Part shown: piece by piece, positions 9,472-18,748 of the stretch | How the letters are laid out: every line of letters begins with the position of its first letter | Position numbering within the stretch: position 1 is the first letter of the stretch | NCBI GenBank assembly: GCA_003433295.1 | Contig: CP016202.1 | Location: forward strand, 259,087-323,086 | Direction of reading: 5' to 3' | Length of the DNA stretch: 64,000 nucleotides | From: Eubacterium minutum ATCC 700079 | GTDB taxonomy: Bacteria > Bacillota > Clostridia > Peptostreptococcales > Anaerovoracaceae | Made by a program: the position numbers and the translations under genes | Notes under the pieces: model-generated | Databases searched by the model: none | What the model saw: only the letters and a program-made list of their open reading frames with translations | Told to the model about the DNA's origin: nothing

Positions 9472-12400
9472 ATGATGAAAAACTTTAGATTGAATATAGA
9501 CGGAAAAGAAGTAATCGGCCTTCCGGGACAGACCATACTCGAGGTCGCAAAGGAGAACGACATATTCATTCCGACACTCTGCTATGATGAGAGAACGACC
9601 GTTTACGGCTCATGCGGCATCTGTGTTGTGGAAGTTGAGGGTAATCCTAAACTCTGCAAGGCATGTGCGACGGAAATCGCGCCCGGAATGGTAGTCAGAA
9701 CGGATACGGAAAGGGTACTGGAGTCGAGGAAGACGAACCTCGAACTTCTGGTCTCCAATCATAACGGTGATTGTATAGCGCCATGTAAGCTCGCATGTCC
9801 GGGCGGGACCGACTGTCAGGGATATGTGGGACTTGTGGCAAACGGTGAATTTGCAAAATCAAACGAACTCATAAAGGATAGAATTCCGCTTCCCGCATCC
9901 ATAGGACGTGTCTGTCCGCACCCTTGTGAAGACGCGTGCAGACGAGGTCTTGTGGAAGAACCTATAAGCATAATGGAGATTAAACGCTTTGCGGCTGACA
10001 TAGATCTCGCATCGGAGGAACAGTACCTGCCGGACATGGAAGAAGATACGGGTAAATCCGTTGCAATCATCGGCGGCGGTCCGGTGGGACTTTCCGCAGC
10101 GTACTTTTTGAGGCAGAAGGGGCACGATGTAACAGTGTTCGATGCCATGCCGAAATTTGGAGGAATGCTTCGTTACGGAATACCTGAGTACCGCCTGCCG
10201 AAGGAAGTACTGGACAGTGAAATCAAGATCATTGAGGCTATGGGGGTTGAACTTATTCCCAACACCAAGGTCGGCGTAGACATTCCTTTTGATACGATAA
10301 GAAACGATTTTGATGCGGTCCTCCTCGGGATCGGAGCATGGGTTTCCACCGGAGTCGGATGTCCCGGAGAAGATGCGGACGGAGTGATCGGAGGAATCGA
10401 CTTTTTACGCAAGGTCGTGCGTAACGAACCCGTGAACCTCGGGAAAAAAGTTGCTATAGTCGGCGGAGGCAACACCGCGATGGACGCTTGCAGAACCGCG
10501 GTACGTCTTGGCGCGGAAGAAGTGTATAACATTTACAGAAGAACCAAGGACGAGATGCCGGCCGACCTCATCGAAATAGAAGAGGGTGAAGAAGAGGGCG
10601 TAATATTCAAAAACCTGACAAATCCGCTTGAAATCGTAAAAGATGAGAATGGCCACGTAAAACAGATAATTCTGCAGTGCATGGAACTTGGAGAACCTGA
10701 CGCTTCCGGTCGTCGTCGCCCTATGCCTATAGAGGGAAAGACTGAAACTCTCGATGTGGACAACGTCATACTTGCGATAGGTCAGGCTGTCGACGCGGAA
10801 TTGTTCGATGTCGAGAAGACAAGGAAGAACGCGATAGCCTATGACGACGACACTTTCATGACGAGCATACCGGGAGTGTTCGCCGGCGGAGATTGCGGAA
10901 ACGATAAAATTTCGATCGCCATAGAAGCGATAGGGGATGCGAGAAAGGCTTCCATAGTCATAGATTCGTATCTGAACGGCAAGACCATAAAATATGAAAA
11001 ACCGTTTGTAGTAGAAAGAACCGACATTACGGAAAAAACATTTGAAGACCGTGAAAGGCTCTGCCGTGAAAAAGCCGATCAACTCACCGCCGCGGAGAGA
11101 AAGGATAATTTCTCCGAAGTCGTGTATGGGGGGCTCACGGAAGAACAGGCTGTCAGAGAAGCCAACCGCTGTCTGGAATGCGGTTGTCACGACTTCTTTG
11201 AATGTAAACTCATAGAACTTTCCAACCAGTACGGCGTGAAGTCCGATCGCTTCTGCGGAGAAAAGAATCTTACTAAGATTGAAGACGACCACCCGTTTAT
11301 CGTGAGGGATTCCGATAAGTGCATATTGTGCGGGCTTTGTGTAAGAGTCTGCGACGAGGTCATGGGAGTCGGAGCTTTGGGACTTGTCGATAGAGGTTTT
11401 GATACCGTTGTGGCGCCTACCTTGGGACTTCCTCTTGCGGAATCCGGATGCGAATCCTGCGGTCAGTGCGTAACATGCTGCCCTGTCGGAGCGCTGCAGG
11501 AAAGACAGTCGGTTCAGAAAGAGGTTCCGGTCGATACGGAAGTCACGGAAACCACGTGTTCTTACTGTTCGGTAGGATGCAGCCTCGATCTGGAATCCCA
11601 CGGCGATATGCTGATCAAGGCGAATCCGGCAAAAGACGGATACGTTAACAGGGGGATCTGCTGCGGAAAGGGCAAATGGGGATTTGACGCGTCCATGTTG
11701 GAAGACAAGATCGTGGATCCTATGGTAAAGGACGAGAGCGGCAAATTCAGACTCACGGATTACCACGAGGCATTTGTCATGATGGCGAAGAAACTGGAGG
11801 CCGTTGCGCAGAGAAACGGTCGTCAGAGCATAGGAATAGCGGTTTCCGATCGTTATACAAACGAAGAAGCTTACGCAATCAAAAAGTTTGCCGATACCAT
11901 AGGTGCCGTGACATTTACCTTCAACAGACGCCAAAGCGGTGTAAAGGAAGTGCTGGGATTGCCGTACGAAGCTTCACCGAACACTATCGACGAACTGCTT
12001 TCAACCGATGTGGTCCTTGTTCCGGGCTTCATAAAGAAAAAGAACCCCGTTATCTGGAACAAGATCAAGCAGGCTTCTGAAACGGGTGCAAAGGTTATAG
12101 TCGTTACCGCGGAGGGCGCGGATGATTCATGGAAATTCGCCGACAGGATCATTGAAACGCCGAACGACACGACTTTCCTGAAGAAGATCGCGAAAGCACT
12201 TGTGGAAATGGGCAAGAGCAGCGACGCGAAAGGATTTGAAGAGTTCAGGAAATCCCTCGGCGATGTGGAAGCTTGCGATGACTGCAGAGAAATTGCGGAA
12301 CTGTACGCCAACGCCAAAAAGGCCATGATAGTTTATCAGCAGAACATATTGTCGGAAGAAGCCGGCAGGCTTATCGGCGAGATAGCCTTGCTTTCCGGTC

Positions 12401-13002
12401 ACATAGGAAAGCCGAGGGACGGAATTCTTGAAATAAAGCCTAAGAACAATTCGCAGGGGCTTTTGGATCTTGGAATCGAAGCGGGGGCGGAAATTCTTAA
12501 GGATCTCAAGGGACTTATCATCTTCGGCGAAGACCCTAAAGATGCCGACTTATCCAACCTGGAGTTCCTCGGAGTCTCCGACATATTCATGACGCGAACC
12601 GCGGAAAAAGCCGACGTATTTATACCGGGTACGGGCTTTGCCGGCACATCCGGAACCTATACCAACACGGAAAGAAGGCTTTTACCTGTGGAAGCTGCCA
12701 TAGACGAGGATGTGGACTTCAGCAACTGGGAGATAGCGACGGAACTTGCACACGTGTTTGAGGTGGAATTTAACTTTGAAGACGAGTACGATATTTCGGT
12801 AGAGATGAATGACAGAATCCCGACGTACAGGCACGCGGAAGAAGGAGAAATCCTCGGAGGACAGCTAAAGGCGCATGAGCCTAAGTTCATGAAAGCGGAT
12901 ACAGTCAAGCTGGTTGATGAGCTGCCTTGCACCGACGCCCTCATGGTCGCAACGTCAGCAAGGATTCCTGAGGCGGTCAAAGTGCCGGAAATGGAGTCAT
13001 AA
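9472..13002 (+). CDS. NuoG/GltD fusion, StnC-like NADP(H)-binding subunit of transhydrogenase
   Basis: A 1176-residue multidomain redox protein. In order: NuoG-type [2Fe-2S] ferredoxin (C37, C48, C51, C65); GltD/NfnB-type cysteine-rich linker (C101-C156); FAD site GGGPVGLSAA at about 201; NADPH site GGGNTAMDACRTAVRLGA at about 331 with YRRTKDEMPA after it; two [4Fe-4S] motifs (C617-C627, C660-C670); then a molybdopterin-oxidoreductase-like region from about 694 with its own [4Fe-4S] motif CSYCSVGC. The NuoG plus GltD combination beside NuoE and NuoF is the composition described for the Stn transhydrogenase of Sporomusa ovata, which couples NADH, ferredoxin and NADP(H). The last region lacks the Cys/Sec-His pair of formate dehydrogenases and ends early, so a structural NuoG-like role is inferred. 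No H-cluster motif is present. Function is by homology only. Confidence 0.8.
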   Translation: MMKNFRLNIDGKEVIGLPGQTILEVAKENDIFIPTLCYDERTTVYGSCGICVVEVEGNPKLCKACATEIAPGMVVRTDTERVLESRKTNLELLVSNHNGDCIAPCKLACPGGTDCQGYVGLVANGEFAKSNELIKDRIPLPASIGRVCPHPCEDACRRGLVEEPISIMEIKRFAADIDLASEEQYLPDMEEDTGKSVAIIGGGPVGLSAAYFLRQKGHDVTVFDAMPKFGGMLRYGIPEYRLPKEVLDSEIKIIEAMGVELIPNTKVGVDIPFDTIRNDFDAVLLGIGAWVSTGVGCPGEDADGVIGGIDFLRKVVRNEPVNLGKKVAIVGGGNTAMDACRTAVRLGAEEVYNIYRRTKDEMPADLIEIEEGEEEGVIFKNLTNPLEIVKDENGHVKQIILQCMELGEPDASGRRRPMPIEGKTETLDVDNVILAIGQAVDAELFDVEKTRKNAIAYDDDTFMTSIPGVFAGGDCGNDKISIAIEAIGDARKASIVIDSYLNGKTIKYEKPFVVERTDITEKTFEDRERLCREKADQLTAAERKDNFSEVVYGGLTEEQAVREANRCLECGCHDFFECKLIELSNQYGVKSDRFCGEKNLTKIEDDHPFIVRDSDKCILCGLCVRVCDEVMGVGALGLVDRGFDTVVAPTLGLPLAESGCESCGQCVTCCPVGALQERQSVQKEVPVDTEVTETTCSYCSVGCSLDLESHGDMLIKANPAKDGYVNRGICCGKGKWGFDASMLEDKIVDPMVKDESGKFRLTDYHEAFVMMAKKLEAVAQRNGRQSIGIAVSDRYTNEEAYAIKKFADTIGAVTFTFNRRQSGVKEVLGLPYEASPNTIDELLSTDVVLVPGFIKKKNPVIWNKIKQASETGAKVIVVTAEGADDSWKFADRIIETPNDTTFLKKIAKALVEMGKSSDAKGFEEFRKSLGDVEACDDCREIAELYANAKKAMIVYQQNILSEEAGRLIGEIALLSGHIGKPRDGILEIKPKNNSQGLLDLGIEAGAEILKDLKGLIIFGEDPKDADLSNLEFLGVSDIFMTRTAEKADVFIPGTGFAGTSGTYTNTERRLLPVEAAIDEDVDFSNWEIATELAHVFEVEFNFEDEYDISVEMNDRIPTYRHAEEGEILGGQLKAHEPKFMKADTVKLVDELPCTDALMVATSARIPEAVKVPEMES

Positions 13003-13015
13003 AGTAATCAGGGAC

Positions 13016-13044
13016 TTGACTTTTTAAGGCGACGGCTTTAGAAT
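13016..13044 (+). promoter_or_regulatory. Promoter of the 13.1-kb lipoprotein gene
   Basis: TTGACT at 13016-13021, a 17-nt spacer and TAGAAT at 13039-13044, 43 bases upstream of the start codon and just after the redox operon. Confidence 0.7.
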
Positions 13045-13087
13045 AAGGCAAAAAGTTATAAAAAGTTATCGTTAAGGAGGAAGTATA

Positions 13088-13966
13088 ATGAAAATTTACA
13101 AAAAACGTTTTAACCTTGCACTGCTCATCGTTTTGACGGTTTCGGTCGCGCTGGCATTCAGTGCATGCGGTAAAAAAGAGAAGAGTGCTCTTGAGATATT
13201 CAAAGCCGCGAGCAAGAATGTTCAAAACGCGAAGGATGCGAAGATTGAGAACGGAAAGATGACCGCGGCGCTCGATCTGAGCGGTCAGAAGATGGAGTTA
13301 AATGCGGATATCAACGGACAATTCATTAAATCCACAACCGACAATCCACTGGATTTTCAGGGATTTATGGAAGTATCCATGAATTTTGCGGGAAACAGCA
13401 ACAAGACAAAGGCATATATGAAGGATGGCAATGTCTATCAGGAGAGCACCACCGCTGCGGGAACTACCAAGACAAAGAGTCCTATCGGTATAACGCAGGA
13501 AGCGCTCAAGCAGTTAACTAAAGACGGCAACGATATGAAAATCGATGATTTTGTCAAGGAAAACAGCAAAGACGGCGATAATATTAAATTGACGATCGAC
13601 GCCAATAAGTATATTGAAAAAGCTATGGAGAAATTCGACAGCAAACAGAAGGCGGGAGTCGATAAAGCCAAAATAGAGAAACAACTTAAGGGTTTCGGAA
13701 TCAAAGACGTACTCATAGAGGCGAAGGTCAAGGACGAAAAATTTCAGTCCATAAAGTACACTTTTGAAGTAAATATCGATGGAGGTGCGCTCGGCGGAGG
13801 CACTGCAGGAGGCGCTAAAGGAGGGAATAACAAGATAGGTATGAAAATTACGATTGACTTCCCTAAAATAACACTGGATTCAGGTGAACAGATTCAGTTC
13901 CCTGACTTCAAGGATTTCAAAAGTGCGCCTGCCAACCCTGCAAAGAAGACCAACCCGTTGCTGTAA
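13088..13966 (+). CDS. Predicted lipoprotein, DUF6612/LolA-like
   Basis: Secreted lipoprotein of unknown role. Residues 1-26 form a signal peptide (KKR, then a hydrophobic stretch) ending in a lipobox AFSAC with C27 as the acylated cysteine. The mature part has the LEIFKAASKNVQNAKDAKIENGKM opening and regular beta-rich composition common in clostridial lipoproteins that resemble LolA/LppX or DUF6612; I base that only on general appearance. A glycine-rich segment (about 233-250) precedes the C-terminal strand region. It has its own promoter, aaggagg ribosome site and terminator, so it is monocistronic. No functional link to the upstream redox operon is evident. Confidence 0.75.
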   Translation: MKIYKKRFNLALLIVLTVSVALAFSACGKKEKSALEIFKAASKNVQNAKDAKIENGKMTAALDLSGQKMELNADINGQFIKSTTDNPLDFQGFMEVSMNFAGNSNKTKAYMKDGNVYQESTTAAGTTKTKSPIGITQEALKQLTKDGNDMKIDDFVKENSKDGDNIKLTIDANKYIEKAMEKFDSKQKAGVDKAKIEKQLKGFGIKDVLIEAKVKDEKFQSIKYTFEVNIDGGALGGGTAGGAKGGNNKIGMKITIDFPKITLDSGEQIQFPDFKDFKSAPANPAKKTNPLL

Positions 13967-14002
13967 CGGAAACGGACGTTGAAAAAAGGCGCCGGAATTC
14001 AT

Positions 14003-14076
14003 AAAACGCCGAAATTCCCGGTCGGGGCAAGTTTCTCGGAAACTTGCCCCGACCGGGAGGAAAGGCGTTATTTTTT
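14003..14076. terminator. Bidirectional terminator between lipoprotein gene and recN
   Basis: A perfect 19-bp stem (14016-14034 with 14040-14058, 5-nt loop ctcgg) is flanked by a second pairing aacgcc/ggcgtt. Seven T follow on the plus strand (14070-14076). On the minus strand a T run follows the same stem near 13983-13988, so it can serve both converging genes. Confidence 0.85.
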
Positions 14077-15714
14077 TGCGTTTTTTATAAGTTCCAACGC
14101 GTTTGCTTTAGTCAGATCCGTGACAGTTTCGCCACCCAGCAGACGCGCGATTTCATCAACCGAGGAATTGCCGTCAAGCATTTCTATATGCGTATAAGTG
14201 CTTGTATCGTCGGTTTCCTTGTATATTCTGTAATTTGCATCTGCGCAGGCCGCGATCTGCGGAAGATGGGTTATACATATCACTTGATGGTTTTTTGCGA
14301 TTTCGTTGAGTTTTCGACCTACGACACTTGCCGTTATTCCGCTTATGCCTGAATCTATTTCGTCGAATATAAGCGTAGGAATGTTGTCGGTGCCGCCGGT
14401 AACATTTTTCAGCGCGAGCATTATACGTGAAATTTCACCGCCCGATGCAACCTTGGCCAGCGGTTTCATAGCTTCGCCCTTGTTGGCGGAAATCAGTATT
14501 TCCACATCATCTCCGCCTTTTGCACCGATCGTGGAAGCCGGACTCACGGCAATTTGAAAACGCGCATCTTTAAAGTTCAGATCGTAGAGTTCGTTCTCCA
14601 CCGACCTGCTCAGTTTTTCGGCAACCTTAAGCCTGCATTTGCTTAGAAGCACGGTCTTTTCTTTGAGAACGGAAAGTTTTTCCTGAGCCGATTTCTCCAG
14701 CGTATTCTTCATTTCCTCAAAGTTCTCCGCGGCAAAGACCTTTTCCGCAATGCTTTTACGATAACTGAGTATGGATGCTATTTCCGAACCATATTTTTTC
14801 TTCAGGTTTTCTATGGTATCGAGTCTTGTGATCAGAGAATCGAGTTCCTGCGGCGTGTAGTCCTGCGCATCTATAAGATTTGACATTTTGGACAGAACAT
14901 CCTGCACGATGTAGTATGCATCACCGAGCAAATCCGAGAGTTCACCGAGGTTGTCCGAGCAGGATGCTATGTCCTCAAGTACATGCTTCGCCTGACCTAT
15001 TGAAGAAAGGACGCCGATATTCTTTCCGTCCGAGTCATCCAGCAAGCGATACGATTCTTCAAGGCCTTGGAAAATTTTTTCGCTGTTCTGCAAGAAAGCG
15101 ATTCGACTCAACAACTCTTTGTCTTCATCAAGTTTCAGATTGGCGTTGTCTATTTCATTCATTTCGAATTTGAAAAAGTCCATACGCTTCAGATTTTCAC
15201 GTTCATCGGTTATGAGGCGATTCAGCTTCTGACGGCTCGACTTGTATTCCTCATATGCGCGGGAAAACTCCGCCATTAAAGGAAAAATTTCGGTATGCCC
15301 GTAAGTATCCAGAACGTTTATATGCTCATCGGGGTTCAATATCAGTCTGTTGTCGTACTGTCCGTGTATATCCGCAAGTTTTCCGGCAAGAGTTGAAACT
15401 TCTGTAAGTGTAACTATCTCCCCGTCAATCTTACACAGGTTTTTCCCGTTTCTTGCGATTTCGCGCGTGATTATATATTCCCTGACGTTACCCTCGCCGT
15501 CTTCATCCTCTGCTACAAGTTGAATGATCGCCTTATCTTCGCCGTTTCGGACAAACGAAGAATCCGCCCGCGCACCCAAAGCGAGACTCACCGCCTGTAC
15601 AACTATGGATTTTCCGGCGCCGGTTTCTCCTGTTATGATATTGAGACCCTCCCGCAGATCAATCTCCGCATCGGATATTGTTGCAAAGTTTTTTATCAAC
15701 AGATGACGCAGCAT
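14068..15714 (-). CDS. recN: DNA repair protein RecN
   Basis: SMC-like ATPase that acts early at double-strand breaks. The N-terminus has IKNFATISDAEIDL and the Walker A GETGAGKS (about residues 29-36). Coiled-coil arms fill the middle, and the C-terminal half carries the signature region LAKVASGGEISRIMLALK and Walker B LIFDEIDSGISG. Length (548) is typical. The ATG at 15712-15714 sits two bases after the argR stop, so the two minus-strand genes form an operon (argR then recN), a gene order widely conserved in Firmicutes. Confidence 0.97.
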   Translation of the reverse strand: MLRHLLIKNFATISDAEIDLREGLNIITGETGAGKSIVVQAVSLALGARADSSFVRNGEDKAIIQLVAEDEDGEGNVREYIITREIARNGKNLCKIDGEIVTLTEVSTLAGKLADIHGQYDNRLILNPDEHINVLDTYGHTEIFPLMAEFSRAYEEYKSSRQKLNRLITDERENLKRMDFFKFEMNEIDNANLKLDEDKELLSRIAFLQNSEKIFQGLEESYRLLDDSDGKNIGVLSSIGQAKHVLEDIASCSDNLGELSDLLGDAYYIVQDVLSKMSNLIDAQDYTPQELDSLITRLDTIENLKKKYGSEIASILSYRKSIAEKVFAAENFEEMKNTLEKSAQEKLSVLKEKTVLLSKCRLKVAEKLSRSVENELYDLNFKDARFQIAVSPASTIGAKGGDDVEILISANKGEAMKPLAKVASGGEISRIMLALKNVTGGTDNIPTLIFDEIDSGISGITASVVGRKLNEIAKNHQVICITHLPQIAACADANYRIYKETDDTSTYTHIEMLDGNSSVDEIARLLGGETVTDLTKANALELIKNAKK

Positions 15715-15716
15715 GG

Positions 15717-16181
15717 CTATTTGGTGGACTTGATAAGCAACATATCGTTGAATATGGCAAGTATTTTTTCCACATTTTCCTCTTTGTCAATGACCAAAAG
15801 CAGAGTATTGTCACCCGCAACGCTTCCGACAAGGTGAGGGAGATCTATACAGTCGATAGCCTCGCATGCCGCCGAACCGCAGCCTGACAGAGTTTTTATT
15901 ATGATGAGGTTCTGAGCGGATTTGAATGACAGTACCGTCTCTCTGAAAATCTTTATAAAACGTTCGGAAATAGGGGTGTCATGTCCTGTGCTGACAGCAT
16001 ACTTGTAACGACCGTTGACGTTAAGTATCTTTACAAGCTGAAGTTCTTTTATGTCTCTTGAAATCGTTGCCTGCGTCACTTTAAAGCCCTCTTCTTCGAG
16101 CAGGTTGGCAAGCCTTTCCTGTGTGTCGATCTCGTACTTTGTTATGAGATCCAGAATCTTGTTTTGTCTAGAATAACGCAT
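15717..16181 (-). CDS. argR: Arginine repressor ArgR/AhrC
   Basis: Hexameric transcription factor that senses arginine and represses biosynthesis genes such as argGH. Its 154 residues show an N-terminal winged helix (RQNKILDLITKYEIDTQERL, VTQATISRDIKEL) and a C-terminal oligomerisation/arginine-binding domain with GSVAGDNTLLLVIDKEENV. The start is ATG at 16181, preceded on the minus strand by gaggtaaaaat; two upstream in-frame starts would add non-conserved residues. It is transcribed divergently from ruvC, with recN downstream in the same operon. Confidence 0.95.
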   Translation of the reverse strand: MRYSRQNKILDLITKYEIDTQERLANLLEEEGFKVTQATISRDIKELQLVKILNVNGRYKYAVSTGHDTPISERFIKIFRETVLSFKSAQNLIIIKTLSGCGSAACEAIDCIDLPHLVGSVAGDNTLLLVIDKEENVEKILAIFNDMLLIKSTK

Positions 16182-16224
16182 ATTTTTACCTCGCATATCT
16201 ATAACTTTGGACTTATTTTTAATC

Positions 16225-16253
16225 ATTATATCACAGTGGCGGCGGAAAATAAA
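16225..16253 (-). promoter_or_regulatory. Candidate argR promoter
   Basis: On the minus strand, TATAAT (plus coordinates 16225-16230) is preceded after 17 nt by a weak TTTATT box (16248-16253). The -10 is perfect and the -35 poor, as might fit an autoregulated gene. Confidence 0.45.
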
Positions 16254-16411
16254 TACGAATATTGTAACTTTTTTTCCAAAAAAGCAATAAGGAGATTTCC
16301 GGTTTAATTTTCCCGAGCTGTATAGTATAATGTATTGACTGTTCTTTAAGTACCCGCAGAACTTTATTATTACACATCAATCTGTAAAATATACAAATGG
16401 AAAGGCGTAAA

Positions 16412-16921
16412 ATGAGGATTTTAGGTATTGATCCCGGATATGCCATAATGGGCTGGTGCGTTCTGGATATGAAGGGCAACACGTTCAAACCTGTGGACTA
16501 CGGTTCAATAACTACCGACGCAGGGCTTGAAATGCCGATAAGGTTGCAACATCTCTATTCCGAACTGGTTTTCATAATAGAAAAGTACAAGCCGGAAGAA
16601 GCAGCCGTGGAAGAACTTTTTTTCACCACCAACGCGAAGACGGCAATCAAGGTCGGAGAAGCGCGGGGAGTCGCGATGCTGGCATGTATCAACGGCGGGC
16701 TTGAGGTGAGCGAATACACGCCGTTGCAGATAAAGCAGGCTTTGGTGGGTTATGGAAGAGCGGACAAAAAACAGGTTCAGGCGATGGTGAAAGCTATACT
16801 CAATCTGGACGAAGTGCCGAAACCCGATGATACCGCCGATGCGGTGGCGGCGGCAATCTGCCACGGTCACTCTGCCGGAAACAGGCAGATAAAGAATATG
16901 AAACTTATGAAACTGAAATAA
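16412..16921 (+). CDS. ruvC: Holliday junction resolvase RuvC
   Basis: Endonuclease that cleaves Holliday junctions held by RuvAB. Its 169 residues open [15 protein letters not shown] with catalytic D7; VEELFF (second acidic residue) and the C-terminal [13 protein letters not shown] motif supply the other acidic ligands. ATG 16412 is preferred over an ATG 15 bases upstream, because the catalytic aspartate must lie within the first ten residues and ggaaagg lies at 16399-16405. A TATAAT at 16326-16331 is a candidate -10, with a poor -35. The ruvA start is 105 bases downstream. Confidence 0.96.
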   Translation: MRILGIDPGYAIMGWCVLDMKGNTFKPVDYGSITTDAGLEMPIRLQHLYSELVFIIEKYKPEEAAVEELFFTTNAKTAIKVGEARGVAMLACINGGLEVSEYTPLQIKQALVGYGRADKKQVQAMVKAILNLDEVPKPDDTADAVAAAICHGHSAGNRQIKNMKLMKLK

Positions 16922-17026
16922 AATGACAGATCGGAACGTTTTGTTGAAGTAAAAACACCCGTGCGGGTCCGACAGGACTGAAACAGCCGCGCGAACATAA
17001 AACATTCAGGAGTTTGCACACGTAAA

Positions 17027-17620
17027 ATGATAAGGTTTTTAAAAGGAAAATTTCATCCGTACATCGACGGTACGGCGGTGATAGAAACATCGTCCGGCAT
17101 AGGATTTCTGGTCAACATACCGGCGAATTCATTGTTGTACAAGCATATGGAGGGGGAAGATGTCAAGGTTCACACTCACATGATTGTAAGAGAAGACGAT
17201 ATGAGTCTGTACGGCTTTGACGACAGGGAGGAACTTGAACTTTTCAAACTGCTTATCACGGTTAACGGAGTCGGCGCAAAGGCGGGCATGGCTATTATGA
17301 GCATTTTGCCGCAGACACAACTCAGACGTGTCATAGCCACAGGCGATGCAAAGGCCATTACGGCGGCAAACGGAATCGGAAAGAAAACGGCGGAGAGAAT
17401 AATACTGGAGCTGAAGGATAAAGTGGGAGAATTTGTTCCGGAAGAGGGGATTTCCGAAACAGAAATCCGATTCGTTCCGGGCAACCGGCGTGCGGAAGCG
17501 GTCGGAGCTCTGATCTCTCTGGGATATGGCAGAGGTGAAGCGGAAAGGGCTGTTTCCGCGATAGAGGGTGATGATTTGAATGTGGAGGAATACATCAAAC
17601 TGGCACTGAAGGAAATGTGA
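17027..17620 (+). CDS. ruvA: Holliday junction DNA helicase subunit RuvA
   Basis: Tetrameric DNA-binding subunit that loads RuvB on Holliday junctions. The N-terminal OB-fold (MIRFLKGKFHPYIDGTAVIE) and tandem helix-hairpin-helix motifs (ITVNGVGAKAGMAIM and ITAANGIGKKTAERIILELKDK) are clear, and a small C-terminal domain that contacts RuvB ends in VEEYIKLALKEM. Length (197) is normal. No strong ribosome site is visible just before the ATG. ruvB follows after 48 bases. Confidence 0.96.
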   Translation: MIRFLKGKFHPYIDGTAVIETSSGIGFLVNIPANSLLYKHMEGEDVKVHTHMIVREDDMSLYGFDDREELELFKLLITVNGVGAKAGMAIMSILPQTQLRRVIATGDAKAITAANGIGKKTAERIILELKDKVGEFVPEEGISETEIRFVPGNRRAEAVGALISLGYGRGEAERAVSAIEGDDLNVEEYIKLALKEM

Positions 17621-17668
17621 TTGCAGTCGCGGGATGATTGCAGTGAAATGGATTACGGTACGAAATAA

Positions 17669-18727
17669 ATGGAAGAAGAACGCATAACACAATCCGGCGC
17701 CATACAGGCGGATATTGGACAAGATGTCACGCTCAGACCTCAGCGTCTTGATGATTTCATAGGTCAGAAAGTCGCAAAAGAGAATCTTAAGATATTCATC
17801 GAGGCGGCAAAACTCAGGCATGAGCCCTTGGATCACGTCCTGTTCTACGGACCGCCGGGTCTGGGGAAAACGACGCTGGCAGGCATAATCTCAAATGAAC
17901 TCGGAGTGGACATCAAGATAACATCGGGACCGGCAATAGAAAGAGCGGGCGATCTGGCCGCCATATTGACAAATCTCAACGACAATGACGTTCTGTTTAT
18001 AGACGAGATACACAGACTTAACAGAAGCGTGGAGGAAGTGCTGTATTCGGCGATGGAGGATTACGCCCTTGACATAGTCATCGGCAAAGGTCCGTCGGCA
18101 AGATCCATACGCTTGGATATAGCAAAGTTCACTCTTATAGGAGCAACGACAAGGGCGGGAAGTCTGTCTGCGCCGTTGCGCGACAGGTTCGGCGTTATCA
18201 GCAAATTTGAGATATACGGTAACGATGAACTGACAGATATAATAAAACGCTCAGCAAAGCTCATGAACGTTCCCGTGCAGGAAGACGCAACCGCGCTGAT
18301 GGCAAAATGTTCGCGGGGAACTCCAAGGGTCGCAAATCGCCTTTTGAAGCGAATAAGAGATTTTTCGCAGGTCAAGGGTAACGGTACTGTAGATAAACAG
18401 ATAACCGAAAAAGCCCTGAAGGCGCTCGGCGTTGACGCTCTCGGCCTTGAAAAACTTGACAGGGAGATACTTTCAACCGTCATAGAAAGATTTTACGGAG
18501 GTCCCGTGGGCATAGACACAATTGCCGCTTCTATAGGCGAGGAACGCGTTACAATCGAAGAAGCTTACGAGCCGTATCTGATACAGTCAGGACTATTGTA
18601 CCGGACACAGAAAGGCAGAATGGTATCAAGACTCGGATACGAACACATGGGACTTAAATATCCCCATGACGGGGAAGACGAATTTGAAGGTGTGCAGGAA
18701 GAGTTTGAAAACTTGCGGGAGAAGTAA
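17669..18727 (+). CDS. ruvB: Holliday junction branch migration ATPase RuvB
   Basis: AAA+ motor driving branch migration with RuvA. Its 352 residues contain [12 protein letters not shown], Walker [12 protein letters not shown], Walker [10 protein letters not shown], sensor 1 LIGATTRAG, the arginine finger region APLRDRFG and the C-terminal winged helix ([18 protein letters not shown]). All catalytic elements are intact. The acidic C-terminal tail ([19 protein letters not shown]) is slightly longer than usual. It is followed after 21 bases by queA, the standard Firmicutes order. Confidence 0.97.
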   Translation: MEEERITQSGAIQADIGQDVTLRPQRLDDFIGQKVAKENLKIFIEAAKLRHEPLDHVLFYGPPGLGKTTLAGIISNELGVDIKITSGPAIERAGDLAAILTNLNDNDVLFIDEIHRLNRSVEEVLYSAMEDYALDIVIGKGPSARSIRLDIAKFTLIGATTRAGSLSAPLRDRFGVISKFEIYGNDELTDIIKRSAKLMNVPVQEDATALMAKCSRGTPRVANRLLKRIRDFSQVKGNGTVDKQITEKALKALGVDALGLEKLDREILSTVIERFYGGPVGIDTIAASIGEERVTIEEAYEPYLIQSGLLYRTQKGRMVSRLGYEHMGLKYPHDGEDEFEGVQEEFENLREK

Positions 18728-18748
18728 GTTTTTACTTATGGAGAACAG

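Noticed and set aside
11560-11760. Selenocysteine-containing formate dehydrogenase
   Set aside because: No in-frame TGA occurs and the aligned active-site segment has no Cys; the domain appears non-catalytic.
10405-11934. Long open frames on the opposite strand of the redox operon and other housekeeping genes
   Set aside because: They are shadows of real genes in a GC-biased coding pattern, without ribosome sites or family features.
7186-13002. Electron-bifurcating [FeFe] hydrogenase (HydABC)
   Set aside because: None of the H-cluster motifs (TSCCPxW, PCxxKxxE, ExMxCxxGC) is present in the large subunit or its neighbours.
14003-14076. Long inverted repeat as an insertion sequence end or attachment site
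   Set aside because: It sits exactly between converging genes and ends in T runs on both strands, so it is a bidirectional terminator.
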